Source of the DNA: an uncultured Fidelibacterota bacterium
GTDB lineage: Bacteria > Fidelibacterota > Marinisomatia > SCGC-AAA003-L08 > D37C17
Direction: 5' to 3'
Length of the DNA: 7,314 nt
NCBI GenBank assembly: GCA_913049525.1
Contig: CAJWYZ010000074.1
Span: 1 to 7,314 of the forward strand
This document shows positions 1 through 5,469 of this stretch, piece by piece (within the stretch, counting starts at the first letter, position 1; each line of letters starts with the position of its first letter). The position numbers and the translations under genes are program-made. Below the pieces are notes generated by a model, which saw only the letters and a list, made by a program, of their open reading frames with translations, ran no database searches and was not told where the DNA came from.

Positions 1-6
1 TACGAT

Positions 7-80
7 TCCGGTATAGCTCAGTTGGTTAGAGCAGCGGACTGTTAATCCGCGTGTCGCTAGTTCGAGTCTAGCTACCGGAG
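7..80 (+). tRNA. tRNA-Asn (anticodon GTT)
   Basis: A full cloverleaf can be folded by eye. The acceptor stem pairs TCCGGTA (7-13) with TACCGGA (73-79). The anticodon stem GCGGA/TCCGC encloses the loop CTGTTAA, with GTT at 41-43. The T arm GCTAG/CTAGC encloses TTCGAGT. The D loop contains GTTGG. The discriminator base is G80, as usual for tRNA-Asn. The CCA end is not encoded (CAACC follows). The gene carries its own terminator immediately downstream, so it is the last or only gene of its transcript. Confidence 0.97.
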
Positions 81-85
81 CAACC

Positions 86-116
86 AAAACCCTTCTTATG
101 TAAGAGGGGTTTTTTT
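86..116 (+). terminator. Rho-independent terminator of tRNA-Asn
   Basis: The stem ACCCTTCTT (89-97) pairs with AAGAGGGGT (102-110) with one G-T wobble around a four-base loop ATGT. It can be extended by A-T pairs at its base and is followed by a run of seven T (110-116). It starts only a few bases after the tRNA 3' end. Confidence 0.92.
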
Positions 117-142
117 ATGTGCCTATTATTTAGTGGAAAAAC

Positions 143-148
143 TATAAT
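143..148 (+). promoter_or_regulatory. Candidate -10 box (TATAAT)
   Basis: A perfect TATAAT lies in the gap between the tRNA terminator and the gene at 277. No convincing -35 hexamer stands 16-18 bases upstream, so this rests on the -10 box alone in AT-rich DNA. If used, transcription would start near 155 and give a leader of about 120 bases containing the inverted repeats at 154-203. A second -10-like box, TATAAC, is at 241-246. Confidence 0.3.
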
Positions 149-153
149 ATATA

Positions 154-203
154 TTACAAAAACCCTACTATCCCCCCTTCATTTGTAAGGGATATCTTAC
201 AAA
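154..203 (+). promoter_or_regulatory. Competing inverted repeats in the 117-276 gap
   Basis: TTACAAA occurs at 154-160 and again at 197-203, and its exact reverse complement TTTGTAA lies between them at 182-188. The middle copy could pair with either neighbour. CCCTT (175-179) could also pair with AAGGG (187-191), which overlaps the middle copy and excludes the other two pairings. This could be a leader with alternative hairpins or a set of operator half-sites. The rest of 117-276 shows no gene, only AT-rich sequence and the ribosome binding site of the next gene. Confidence 0.4.
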
Positions 204-276
204 ATTAATTATTTTCTCATGATGGTACTTTAACGTAATTTATAACCACAAAGTAAAAAAACAAAAGGAAACTAAT

Positions 277-501
277 ATGAAATATCCAGTTGACACTTTA
301 GTATTAATAAATAACCGTGAATGGAGAGTAGCTGAGTATCGTATGGGCAGAGGTAGAGAGTGGGTGTATACACTTGCCAATGAACGTACAGATGGCAGTT
401 ATGATACTATGCGTTTAAATGAACTGGCTATTGGGAAAATATTAGTTGAAGAACCTCAGGGTGATTTGTCCTTTACTGCTCCTGCGGAAAGTTTTGCTTA
501 A
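277..501 (+). CDS. Small conserved-looking protein of unknown function (74 aa)
   Basis: I do not recognise this protein. The ATG at 277 is supported by AGGA at 266-269 with a seven-base spacer, and the reading frame is clean. There is no signal peptide or membrane segment, so it is probably cytosolic. Residues 5-55 alternate hydrophobic and charged residues in short strand-like runs (TLVLINN, EWRVAEY, EWVYTLA) with a DGSYD turn, which suggests a small beta-barrel of SH3 or KOW-like type. The C-terminal 15 residues look disordered. It stands alone, with its stop 13 bases from the stop of a convergent gene at 515. A faint resemblance to that convergent protein is discussed in the findings. No function is assigned. 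Confidence 0.75.
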   Translation: MKYPVDTLVLINNREWRVAEYRMGRGREWVYTLANERTDGSYDTMRLNELAIGKILVEEPQGDLSFTAPAESFA

Positions 502-514
502 ATAAATCGAGAGG

Positions 515-700
515 TCAATCTGAATTTTCTGTAGATTCGACTAAATCTACTTCATGTGTCCTAAAGTAGTTAATCTTACCTGAATCGTTTGTAGTTTTAT
601 ACCGGGTGGGATAAAAACAAATCTCTACCAAAGTTACAACTTCATCATTTTCTTTAACCTTAAATTTTGCTCCAATTGGTACTTGTGTTAAAATATTCAT
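515..700 (-). CDS. Small protein of unknown function (61 aa), possibly last gene of the heme operon
   Basis: I do not recognise this protein. The ATG at 700 is preceded by AGGG (plus-strand CCCT at 708-711) with a seven-base spacer. It begins 18 bases after the stop of the DUF2231 gene on the same strand, so it may be cotranscribed with the cytochrome operon. It has no CxxCH site, no signal peptide and no membrane helix, so unlike its upstream neighbours it should be cytosolic. Strand-like stretches (AKFKVKEN, EVVTLVEICFY, INYFRTHEVDLVE) with a NDSG turn suggest a small all-beta fold. It could be a regulator or an unrelated passenger. No terminator hairpin is visible in the 13 bases before the convergent gene. 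Confidence 0.65.
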   Translation of the reverse strand: MNILTQVPIGAKFKVKENDEVVTLVEICFYPTRYKTTNDSGKINYFRTHEVDLVESTENSD

Positions 701-718
701 AGTACGGCCCTGTTTTAT

Positions 719-1147
719 TTAATTATTTTCCAAAATTCTACCGGCGACTTTTGCTCCTAAATGAGAACCGTAAAATAATATCCCCACTGAAAGGGAGTGT
801 AGTAGAAAGTAGATATTTTTTTTCATTCCGTCAAATCGAATATCCACATCATATTTTATTCGAACTCCAAATAATATAGATAGAAATATAGTGGCTGATA
901 GTTGGATTAGTCCATGATGAAAATGAAAAATATCAGAGATTGAGCCTATTTCAAAAAAGGCGATCATGCCACTAATTATTGCAAAGAAACTGGATATAAG
1001 ACCCACAAACATGGTATAAAACCCTGCCGTTTCCAACTCATCTTTTTCCAAAACATATGACGAAATATCAAACAGCAATCCGGTTGAAAAAAGTGCAATT
1101 GGGAAATGTATAAGTAATGGATGAATTTCAGTGATAGACCAGGGCAT
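719..1147 (-). CDS. DUF2231 family integral membrane protein (142 aa)
   Basis: The N-terminus HPLLIHFPIALF (residues 9-20) is the hallmark of the DUF2231 family of small four-helix membrane proteins. Predicted helices are at about 9-30, 42-63, 77-97 and 112-130. Histidines H9, H14, H75, H77, H78, H117 and H129 lie in or next to helices, so b-heme binding is conceivable, but that is inference. I chose the ATG at 1147 because AGGG (plus-strand 1154-1157) sits six bases upstream and the family motif starts nine residues in. A longer reading from 1243 would overlap the preceding cytochrome gene by 86 bases and add a non-family extension. The gene starts 10 bases after that cytochrome's stop. Family members are of unknown biochemical role but often lie beside cytochromes. 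Here it is the likely inner-membrane member of the operon, possibly touching the quinone pool. Confidence 0.85.
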   Translation of the reverse strand: MPWSITEIHPLLIHFPIALFSTGLLFDISSYVLEKDELETAGFYTMFVGLISSFFAIISGMIAFFEIGSISDIFHFHHGLIQLSATIFLSILFGVRIKYDVDIRFDGMKKNIYFLLHSLSVGILFYGSHLGAKVAGRILENN

Positions 1148-1157
1148 AGGTTTCCCT

Positions 1158-1526
1158 TTATTTTTTAGGTTTAATAGTTTGAGGATATTTTGACCCGCGG
1201 TGGCATGTCCAACAGGAAATTTGAAGAATATCGTCATGGACATTCAGAGAATCTCCCAGCAATGGGAAAAAATTCTTATTTAAATCCATCTGCATGCGCA
1301 TCATTTTCCGTGCAATTTTCTTATGATCAGTATCAATTGATGTATCATTCAAATCATGGCAGAATTTACACTTAACCCCCAGGTCTTTAGATATTGATTT
1401 CATATATTTCTTCAAATCTCGCTCAGATTCAAAATCTAATACCTGCAGATTTTTCGGTTTGTCCTGCATGAAACCAAGTGATGATACAGTAAATAGCATT
1501 GTTAATACATGGATCAGTTTTTTCAT
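1158..1526 (-). CDS. Periplasmic diheme c-type cytochrome, reaction-centre cytochrome subunit-like (122 aa)
   Basis: An N-terminal hydrophobic signal (residues 1-20, no lipobox Cys) directs it to the periplasm. Two c-heme sites are present: CKFCH at 53-57 and CWTCHRG at 105-111. The arrangement NLQVL near residue 26, a helix with M42 eleven residues before the first CxxCH, a second helix rich in Met (MMRMQM, 75-80), then CxTCHRG matches small proteins of the photosynthetic reaction-centre cytochrome c subunit family (PF02276). That family is widespread in non-phototrophs, so the name does not imply photosynthesis. M42 is the best candidate axial ligand of heme 1. The gene begins 11 bases after the porin stop and ends 10 bases before the DUF2231 start. 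There is no clear Shine-Dalgarno, so coupling to the porin gene is likely. Its probable role is soluble electron transfer between the membrane protein and the heme-porin. Confidence 0.88.
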   Translation of the reverse strand: MKKLIHVLTMLFTVSSLGFMQDKPKNLQVLDFESERDLKKYMKSISKDLGVKCKFCHDLNDTSIDTDHKKIARKMMRMQMDLNKNFFPLLGDSLNVHDDILQISCWTCHRGSKYPQTIKPKK

Positions 1527-1537
1527 TTTATTGTTTA

Positions 1538-2647
1538 CTAAAACCAGAAATGAGTTTGGATGAGATATTCGGGATCGGGCGTTACAGCATTTTCCAAATC
1601 AATTTGATTCATTCGTAGCTGAAGTTTAATTTCCATAATATTCAGCGGATAGATCTCTGCACCAAATGTATAGCGGGATATTGAACCGGTCTGCCAGTCT
1701 GTTTTCGGGTCAAAATAATCATATTTACCCATTAGGTGAATCCCCTGAATTATTTCCCAGACGATTTCATCATACAGCGCCAGGGAGGTATTCCCCTCAA
1801 TCCAGTTTTCTGCCTGGTCTGCTTCAAATGTGTAGGTGAAATCACCAAATGACAACCCCCCAGATATCCCCAACATGCTGAAATTATTTTCCTGCATATA
1901 GCTGAAACCTCCCATATAGCTAATATTATCATTAATATTACCTGTATAATTGAACTGGGTAGTTAGATTATTTAATTCTTCGTTGCTTTTGACTATACCT
2001 GTACCAATACTGCTGGTCCATTGCAAACCCCCGAACATGGGTACGCCCAACTCCAGGATTGAAGGAGGATTGAGATAAGGACCAAAGATTAATCCTTCCT
2101 TATCTAAATCTAATAATGTTCTGCTGAAATTTCCGCCACGTATGAATGAAGTATGGTCATCCACCCGGAGTCCGTAATTGGGGAGCGTACGCCCAATCCT
2201 CAACCAGGCATTTTGGGGCAGATTGCTCAGTAGTGCCCAGTATTCGGTACTTAATGAACTGCTTCCCCTCACACCAATCTTGGTAAAAATTCCTGCATTG
2301 TTGTTTAATTTAAGGTAAGAATAAATATCTGCCTGCATGGGGAAAAAAGCAGATTTTCGGGTTGAATCTGTTTCGTTATATTGGACGCCCTGAAGGCGAA
2401 AGTCACCACCAATTTGCAGATGATCACTGATATAGCCATCCCAGTCTTCATTGCCTTTATCCAACCAGCGCTCTAGGGGTAATTCTTCCAGAGCCACTAC
2501 ATTGGTTCCATAATCATTCCGCAGACCACTGCCGGTGGGGTTTACATGGCAGGCAATACAGGAAGCCCCATTTTGTATAGCAAAACGGGGAAGGGCAAAA
2601 CTGAGGTTGAGGATGAAAAGGAGACTAAAAAAATTCCAAATTTGCAT
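1538..2647 (-). CDS. Predicted outer-membrane beta-barrel with N-terminal c-type heme site (369 aa)
   Basis: Residues 1-18 form a signal peptide with likely cleavage after SFA. The mature N-terminus carries one heme motif, SCIACH (29-34), followed by NPTGSGLRNDYG, a short segment resembling N-termini of several uncharacterised cytochrome-porin proteins. From about residue 75 to the end the protein is a run of amphipathic strands with aromatic girdles and Asn/Gly turns. It closes with THFWF, and a terminal Phe is the usual outer-membrane barrel signal. About 12-16 strands would fit the length. One heme in the barrel N-terminus suggests a heme held in or near the periplasmic mouth of the pore. 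The ATG overlaps the preceding lipoprotein stop by one base (TAATG), so the two are translationally coupled. It differs from MtrB-type conduits, whose hemes reside in a separate multiheme partner. Electron transfer across the outer membrane is inferred; a simple porin is the alternative. Confidence 0.82.
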   Translation of the reverse strand: MQIWNFFSLLFILNLSFALPRFAIQNGASCIACHVNPTGSGLRNDYGTNVVALEELPLERWLDKGNEDWDGYISDHLQIGGDFRLQGVQYNETDSTRKSAFFPMQADIYSYLKLNNNAGIFTKIGVRGSSSLSTEYWALLSNLPQNAWLRIGRTLPNYGLRVDDHTSFIRGGNFSRTLLDLDKEGLIFGPYLNPPSILELGVPMFGGLQWTSSIGTGIVKSNEELNNLTTQFNYTGNINDNISYMGGFSYMQENNFSMLGISGGLSFGDFTYTFEADQAENWIEGNTSLALYDEIVWEIIQGIHLMGKYDYFDPKTDWQTGSISRYTFGAEIYPLNIMEIKLQLRMNQIDLENAVTPDPEYLIQTHFWF

Positions 2648-3126
2648 TAATTGTCCAGCGCTCCTTCATCTATCCAGGTTGCGATTAAATTGATTTGATC
2701 TGATGTTAATTGCCCACTGGGGGGCATTGATCCAGAATTAACTTTTTGCCAGAGTAAACTATTGGCGTGATCTCCAGAAACAATTACTGGCCCATTAGTG
2801 CTATTCCCTGACATGATATTTGTATAATTAGATAGACTCAAATTATTACGTGTACTAGTGATATGACAAGGGGTGCAGTTTGCGTCAAAAATGGGTTGAA
2901 TTTCAGTAGAATAGTGAACACAACTTGAGCTATCCCCGCAACAATCATCACTATTTAATCCGGAACCATCACACTCTCCACAGACATCTATTGTAGCAGT
3001 TCCCCCACATTCACCGGCACAATCCAATCCTTCAGTACAATCATTACTTAATGGATCACCAGCATCTGAACAACTCCAGAATACTAGAAATATGAAACTG
3101 AGAATGAATGAAAAAAGAATTTTCAC
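2647..3126 (-). CDS. Monoheme cytochrome c lipoprotein, planctomycete-type cytochrome domain (159 aa)
   Basis: The start is GTG. No ATG is available, because an in-frame stop lies seven codons upstream. Residues 1-18 are a hydrophobic signal ending in FWSC, so C19 would be lipidated. Residues 30-69 form a Cys-rich linker (C30, C36, C40, C49, C52, C62, C63, C69) with DCAGECGG and CGECDG patterns, like the Cys-rich repeats of many Marinimicrobia-type secreted proteins. The cytochrome domain follows: IQPIFDANCTPCH with heme site at 84-88, a variable middle, then VSGDHANSLLWQKV, SGSMPP with M134 as probable axial ligand, and a C-terminal helix ending DEGALDN. This order matches the planctomycete-type cytochrome c family (PF07635). 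It is the first gene of the heme operon. It probably sits on the outer membrane; which face is unknown. Confidence 0.88.
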   Translation of the reverse strand: MKILFSFILSFIFLVFWSCSDAGDPLSNDCTEGLDCAGECGGTATIDVCGECDGSGLNSDDCCGDSSSCVHYSTEIQPIFDANCTPCHITSTRNNLSLSNYTNIMSGNSTNGPVIVSGDHANSLLWQKVNSGSMPPSGQLTSDQINLIATWIDEGALDN

Positions 3127-3133
3127 AGGGGAT

Positions 3134-3163
3134 ATTTTAATGAGTTACACTTTAGGAAAGCAA
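3134..3163 (-). promoter_or_regulatory. Candidate promoter of the heme operon
   Basis: On the minus strand TTGCTT (plus 3158-3163) stands 18 bases before TAAAAT (plus 3134-3139). Transcription would begin at about 3127-3126, on or beside the GTG start at 3126. No Shine-Dalgarno is present before that GTG, so a leaderless message is consistent with the sequence. The call rests on hexamer resemblance in AT-rich DNA. Confidence 0.35.
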
Positions 3164-3187
3164 GTATGAACTACAATCTTATAGTAA

Positions 3188-3216
3188 TTGAAACTAATAC
3201 GTGAATATTACATATT
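3188..3216 (+). promoter_or_regulatory. Candidate promoter of the heme-sensor cyclase
   Basis: TTGAAA (3188-3193) stands 17 bases before CATATT (3211-3216), which matches TATAAT at four of six positions. It lies about 43 bases before the cyclase ATG. It shares the 132-base divergent region with the heme operon promoter. No strong Shine-Dalgarno precedes the ATG at 3259. Confidence 0.25.
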
Positions 3217-3258
3217 TTAAGATGTGCAGGTATCTTGCAACCCACTTAAATTACCATA

Positions 3259-5460
3259 ATGGATACCACTAATGCGGATATGGAAAAACAAAAGGGTTCA
3301 ATAATTCAACAATTACGCCGAACTCCCCTGGAAATTAAAATATTAATCCTGATTGTTATCTGCCTTACCCTAGGATTTGGTACTTACGTCATTTATTCCC
3401 TCAATTCAGAGTCTAAAGCGCTCATGCATCAGCATCGGTTGCGCTCACATCTTTTTGGAGAAACCCTAATCTCAGGCATCCGTAATATTATGCTGTCTGG
3501 CAGGGCGCCTTATGTCCGTGCCTTTGTTGAAGAAGCCCGGGAAGAATTTGACAAAGTAGGTGAATTCCATCTCTTTAATAATAAAGCCGAAGAAATATTT
3601 CCTGCCAAAGACCCTCATATTTCTATCCCCATAAAAAACCCGAAATTAAAAGAACGATTAGAGCATAACCGGTTTTCGGATAATCTATACCCAATAAAAA
3701 ATGAAGCCTCCTGCAAGGCCTGCCATGCAGATGAGATAGAAAATAGGGGTGCTGTACAGTTAGACTTCACCCACAATGCCGATTGGGAAAAAGCCCTCAT
3801 TCAGGTTGTGCAGGGTGCCTTTCAAGCAATCATGCTCTCCGGGAAGGGTGAATATGCCGATACCCTACTCCTGGATATTAACCAATTAATGGGTGTAAAT
3901 CTTGTTCAGGTCTATGATGAAGATGGTATTTATGTGGCTTTTGGCGATGACAATGTTGAGGTAGATGAAGATACTTTAGAAGATGTTGCAGAGACTTTTC
4001 ATGATAAACTTGAATTAGGCAGCACAGTTAAAAAAAACAACTATCATTTTGCACCCTTTCTTAATATGGAATCCTGTCATGTCTGTCATGGTCCCGATTC
4101 AAAATTGCGGGGTATTCTGGCAATGAAGATGCAGACTGATAATGTGCAGAGGGAGCATGTAATAAATTCCGTTATCATCGGATTTAAAAATCTCATGCGC
4201 CTGCAGCGGGCTTCCTATGCCGGGGCCTACATTGATGAAATCCGCAATCTGTCTTTTGTACAGAATTTCCAGGTATTTGATAATGGACATGTATCTGATT
4301 CCGGGTTTCATGAATTATGGGTTCCCAATCCGGATTATTCCAGTATTACTTCAGATACTTCGGCGGCTAACCTGATTGCACAGAATAATCTCAGGTCTCC
4401 TGAGGAAGATCAGTTGGAATACATTGAACAAATCGCGGATATAGATCATCTCACCCAGATGGTACCTATTATTAATGATGAAAAGTGTCAGGCTTGCCAT
4501 GAGCCGCCTGAGAAAGATACTCCCCTCTATGAATCACAGAAAGATAAATGGAAAGTGCGTTCGGTTGTGAAAGTGTCTACTTCAATGAAAGATATTCAGG
4601 AAGAAATTCAGAAAAATACCCAGGCTTCCGTCATTGTAGGGTTGGTGACAATAATATTGGTAACCCTGCTGTTGCGACTATTTATGAGAGCCACGGTTCT
4701 CAAACCCTTAGATGTTATCGGTGGGGTTGCAGATAAAATTGGTGAGGGGGACCTTTCAGTCCATGCCCAAGTAAAATCTCAGGATGAGATAGGGGTTCTC
4801 GCCCAGCGGATTAACAAAATGATTAAGGGATTGCAGGAACGGTTGCACCTCACCAAGTTTGTATCGGATGAAGCGTTAACGGCCGTAAAAAAGGTGGGAT
4901 TAGAAGGCCTGAAGATGGGGGGTGAACGGAAGGTAGCCACTATAATGGAAACCGATATCCGTGGGTTTACATCCATGTCTGAAAAGATGGAGCCGGAAGA
5001 AGTTGTGAGTCTTCTCAATACTTATCTGGATAAACAAACCGAAATGATACAAAGCTATGGAGGCGACATTGATAAATTTATAGGTGATGCGGTACTTGCA
5101 GTTTTTACAGGTGAAGAGATGGCTGATAATGCAGTGCAGTGCGCCATTAAAATTCAAAAAGAAATCAATACATTAAATCAATCATTGGGGAAAAATACCA
5201 TGATAGGTATTGGGATTGACACTGGTCCCCTAGTTATGGGCGCTATGGGCAGCAAAGACCGCATGGATTTTACAGTGATTGGAGATCATGTGAATACAAG
5301 TTCCCGCCTATGTGATGCAGCGCTCCCTGGGGAGGTTATCATCAGTGAAAATACTGAGAAATTATTAAAAGAGGAAAATTATCAATTAAAACAATTAGAC
5401 CCGATTCAGGTGAAGGGCAAGGAAAAGCCCATAAAGATTTACAAAATAATTAATGATTAG
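3259..5460 (+). CDS. Membrane class III adenylate/guanylate cyclase with triple c-type heme periplasmic sensor and HAMP (733 aa)
   Basis: It is predicted to make a cyclic nucleotide, probably cAMP, in response to a periplasmic signal. Order: cytosolic tail 1-26; first membrane helix about 27-47; periplasmic region 48-455 with heme sites C152-H156, C273-H277 and C410-H414; second membrane helix about 456-476; HAMP 477-530 (P483, DEIG at 509-512); helical linker; cyclase domain about 557-730. Catalytic residues appear intact: metal ligands D566 (TDIRGFT) and D610 (DKFIGD), base-recognising K606 and T672 (the Lys/Thr pair of class IIIb adenylate cyclases), and transition-state residues N679 and R683. 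The periplasmic part consists of three related modules, listed separately. Methyl-accepting sensors with c-type heme in PAS-like periplasmic domains are known in Geobacter (GSU0582, GSU0935); here the output is a cyclase. The gene is divergent from the heme operon. M8 is an alternative start; neither start has a clear Shine-Dalgarno. Confidence 0.92.
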   Translation: MDTTNADMEKQKGSIIQQLRRTPLEIKILILIVICLTLGFGTYVIYSLNSESKALMHQHRLRSHLFGETLISGIRNIMLSGRAPYVRAFVEEAREEFDKVGEFHLFNNKAEEIFPAKDPHISIPIKNPKLKERLEHNRFSDNLYPIKNEASCKACHADEIENRGAVQLDFTHNADWEKALIQVVQGAFQAIMLSGKGEYADTLLLDINQLMGVNLVQVYDEDGIYVAFGDDNVEVDEDTLEDVAETFHDKLELGSTVKKNNYHFAPFLNMESCHVCHGPDSKLRGILAMKMQTDNVQREHVINSVIIGFKNLMRLQRASYAGAYIDEIRNLSFVQNFQVFDNGHVSDSGFHELWVPNPDYSSITSDTSAANLIAQNNLRSPEEDQLEYIEQIADIDHLTQMVPIINDEKCQACHEPPEKDTPLYESQKDKWKVRSVVKVSTSMKDIQEEIQKNTQASVIVGLVTIILVTLLLRLFMRATVLKPLDVIGGVADKIGEGDLSVHAQVKSQDEIGVLAQRINKMIKGLQERLHLTKFVSDEALTAVKKVGLEGLKMGGERKVATIMETDIRGFTSMSEKMEPEEVVSLLNTYLDKQTEMIQSYGGDIDKFIGDAVLAVFTGEEMADNAVQCAIKIQKEINTLNQSLGKNTMIGIGIDTGPLVMGAMGSKDRMDFTVIGDHVNTSSRLCDAALPGEVIISENTEKLLKEENYQLKQLDPIQVKGKEKPIKIYKIIND
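3442..4587 (+). repeat. Three tandem heme-sensor modules within the cyclase gene
   Basis: At protein level the periplasmic region repeats three times, at about residues 62-175, 178-296 and 299-443 (bases 3442-3783, 3790-4146, 4153-4587). Each copy has a leading helix (IRNIMLSG, FQAIMLSG, FKNLMRLQ) with a Tyr four residues on. Next comes a PAS-like strand pair (FHLFNN, VQVYDED, FQVFDNG), then P-[IF]-x-N-x(3)-C-x-x-C-H, then a strand (RGAVQLDF, RGILAMKM, VRSVVKVS) leading into the next helix. In the third copy that helix becomes the second membrane span. The copies are diverged and not visible as DNA repeats, so the duplication is old. Confidence 0.85.
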
Positions 5461-5469
5461 AATATGGTT

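Noticed and set aside
7..80. tRNA-Asn as an integration site of a mobile element
   Set aside because: No integrase, no repeat of the tRNA 3' end, and no transposase was seen anywhere in the window.
1148..1243. N-terminal extension of the DUF2231 protein by 32 residues
   Set aside because: It overlaps the diheme cytochrome coding region, has no family similarity, and the ATG at 1147 has its own AGGG site six bases upstream.
1190..1375. Plus-strand 61-codon open frame
   Set aside because: It lies opposite the diheme cytochrome gene and its composition does not resemble a real protein.
1158..1526. Evidence for phototrophy from the reaction-centre cytochrome similarity
   Set aside because: Small members of this cytochrome family are common in non-phototrophs, and no reaction-centre or pigment gene is present.
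1750..1932. Minus-strand 60-codon open frame inside the barrel gene
   Set aside because: It is an alternative frame of a well-supported coding region with no ribosome binding site or family pattern.
3615..5157. Several short open frames on both strands across the cyclase gene
   Set aside because: The 733-residue frame is continuous with recognisable domains throughout; the others are shadow frames.
5461..5469. Bidirectional terminator between the cyclase and EamA genes
   Set aside because: Only nine bases separate the stops and no stem-loop with a T run is visible there.
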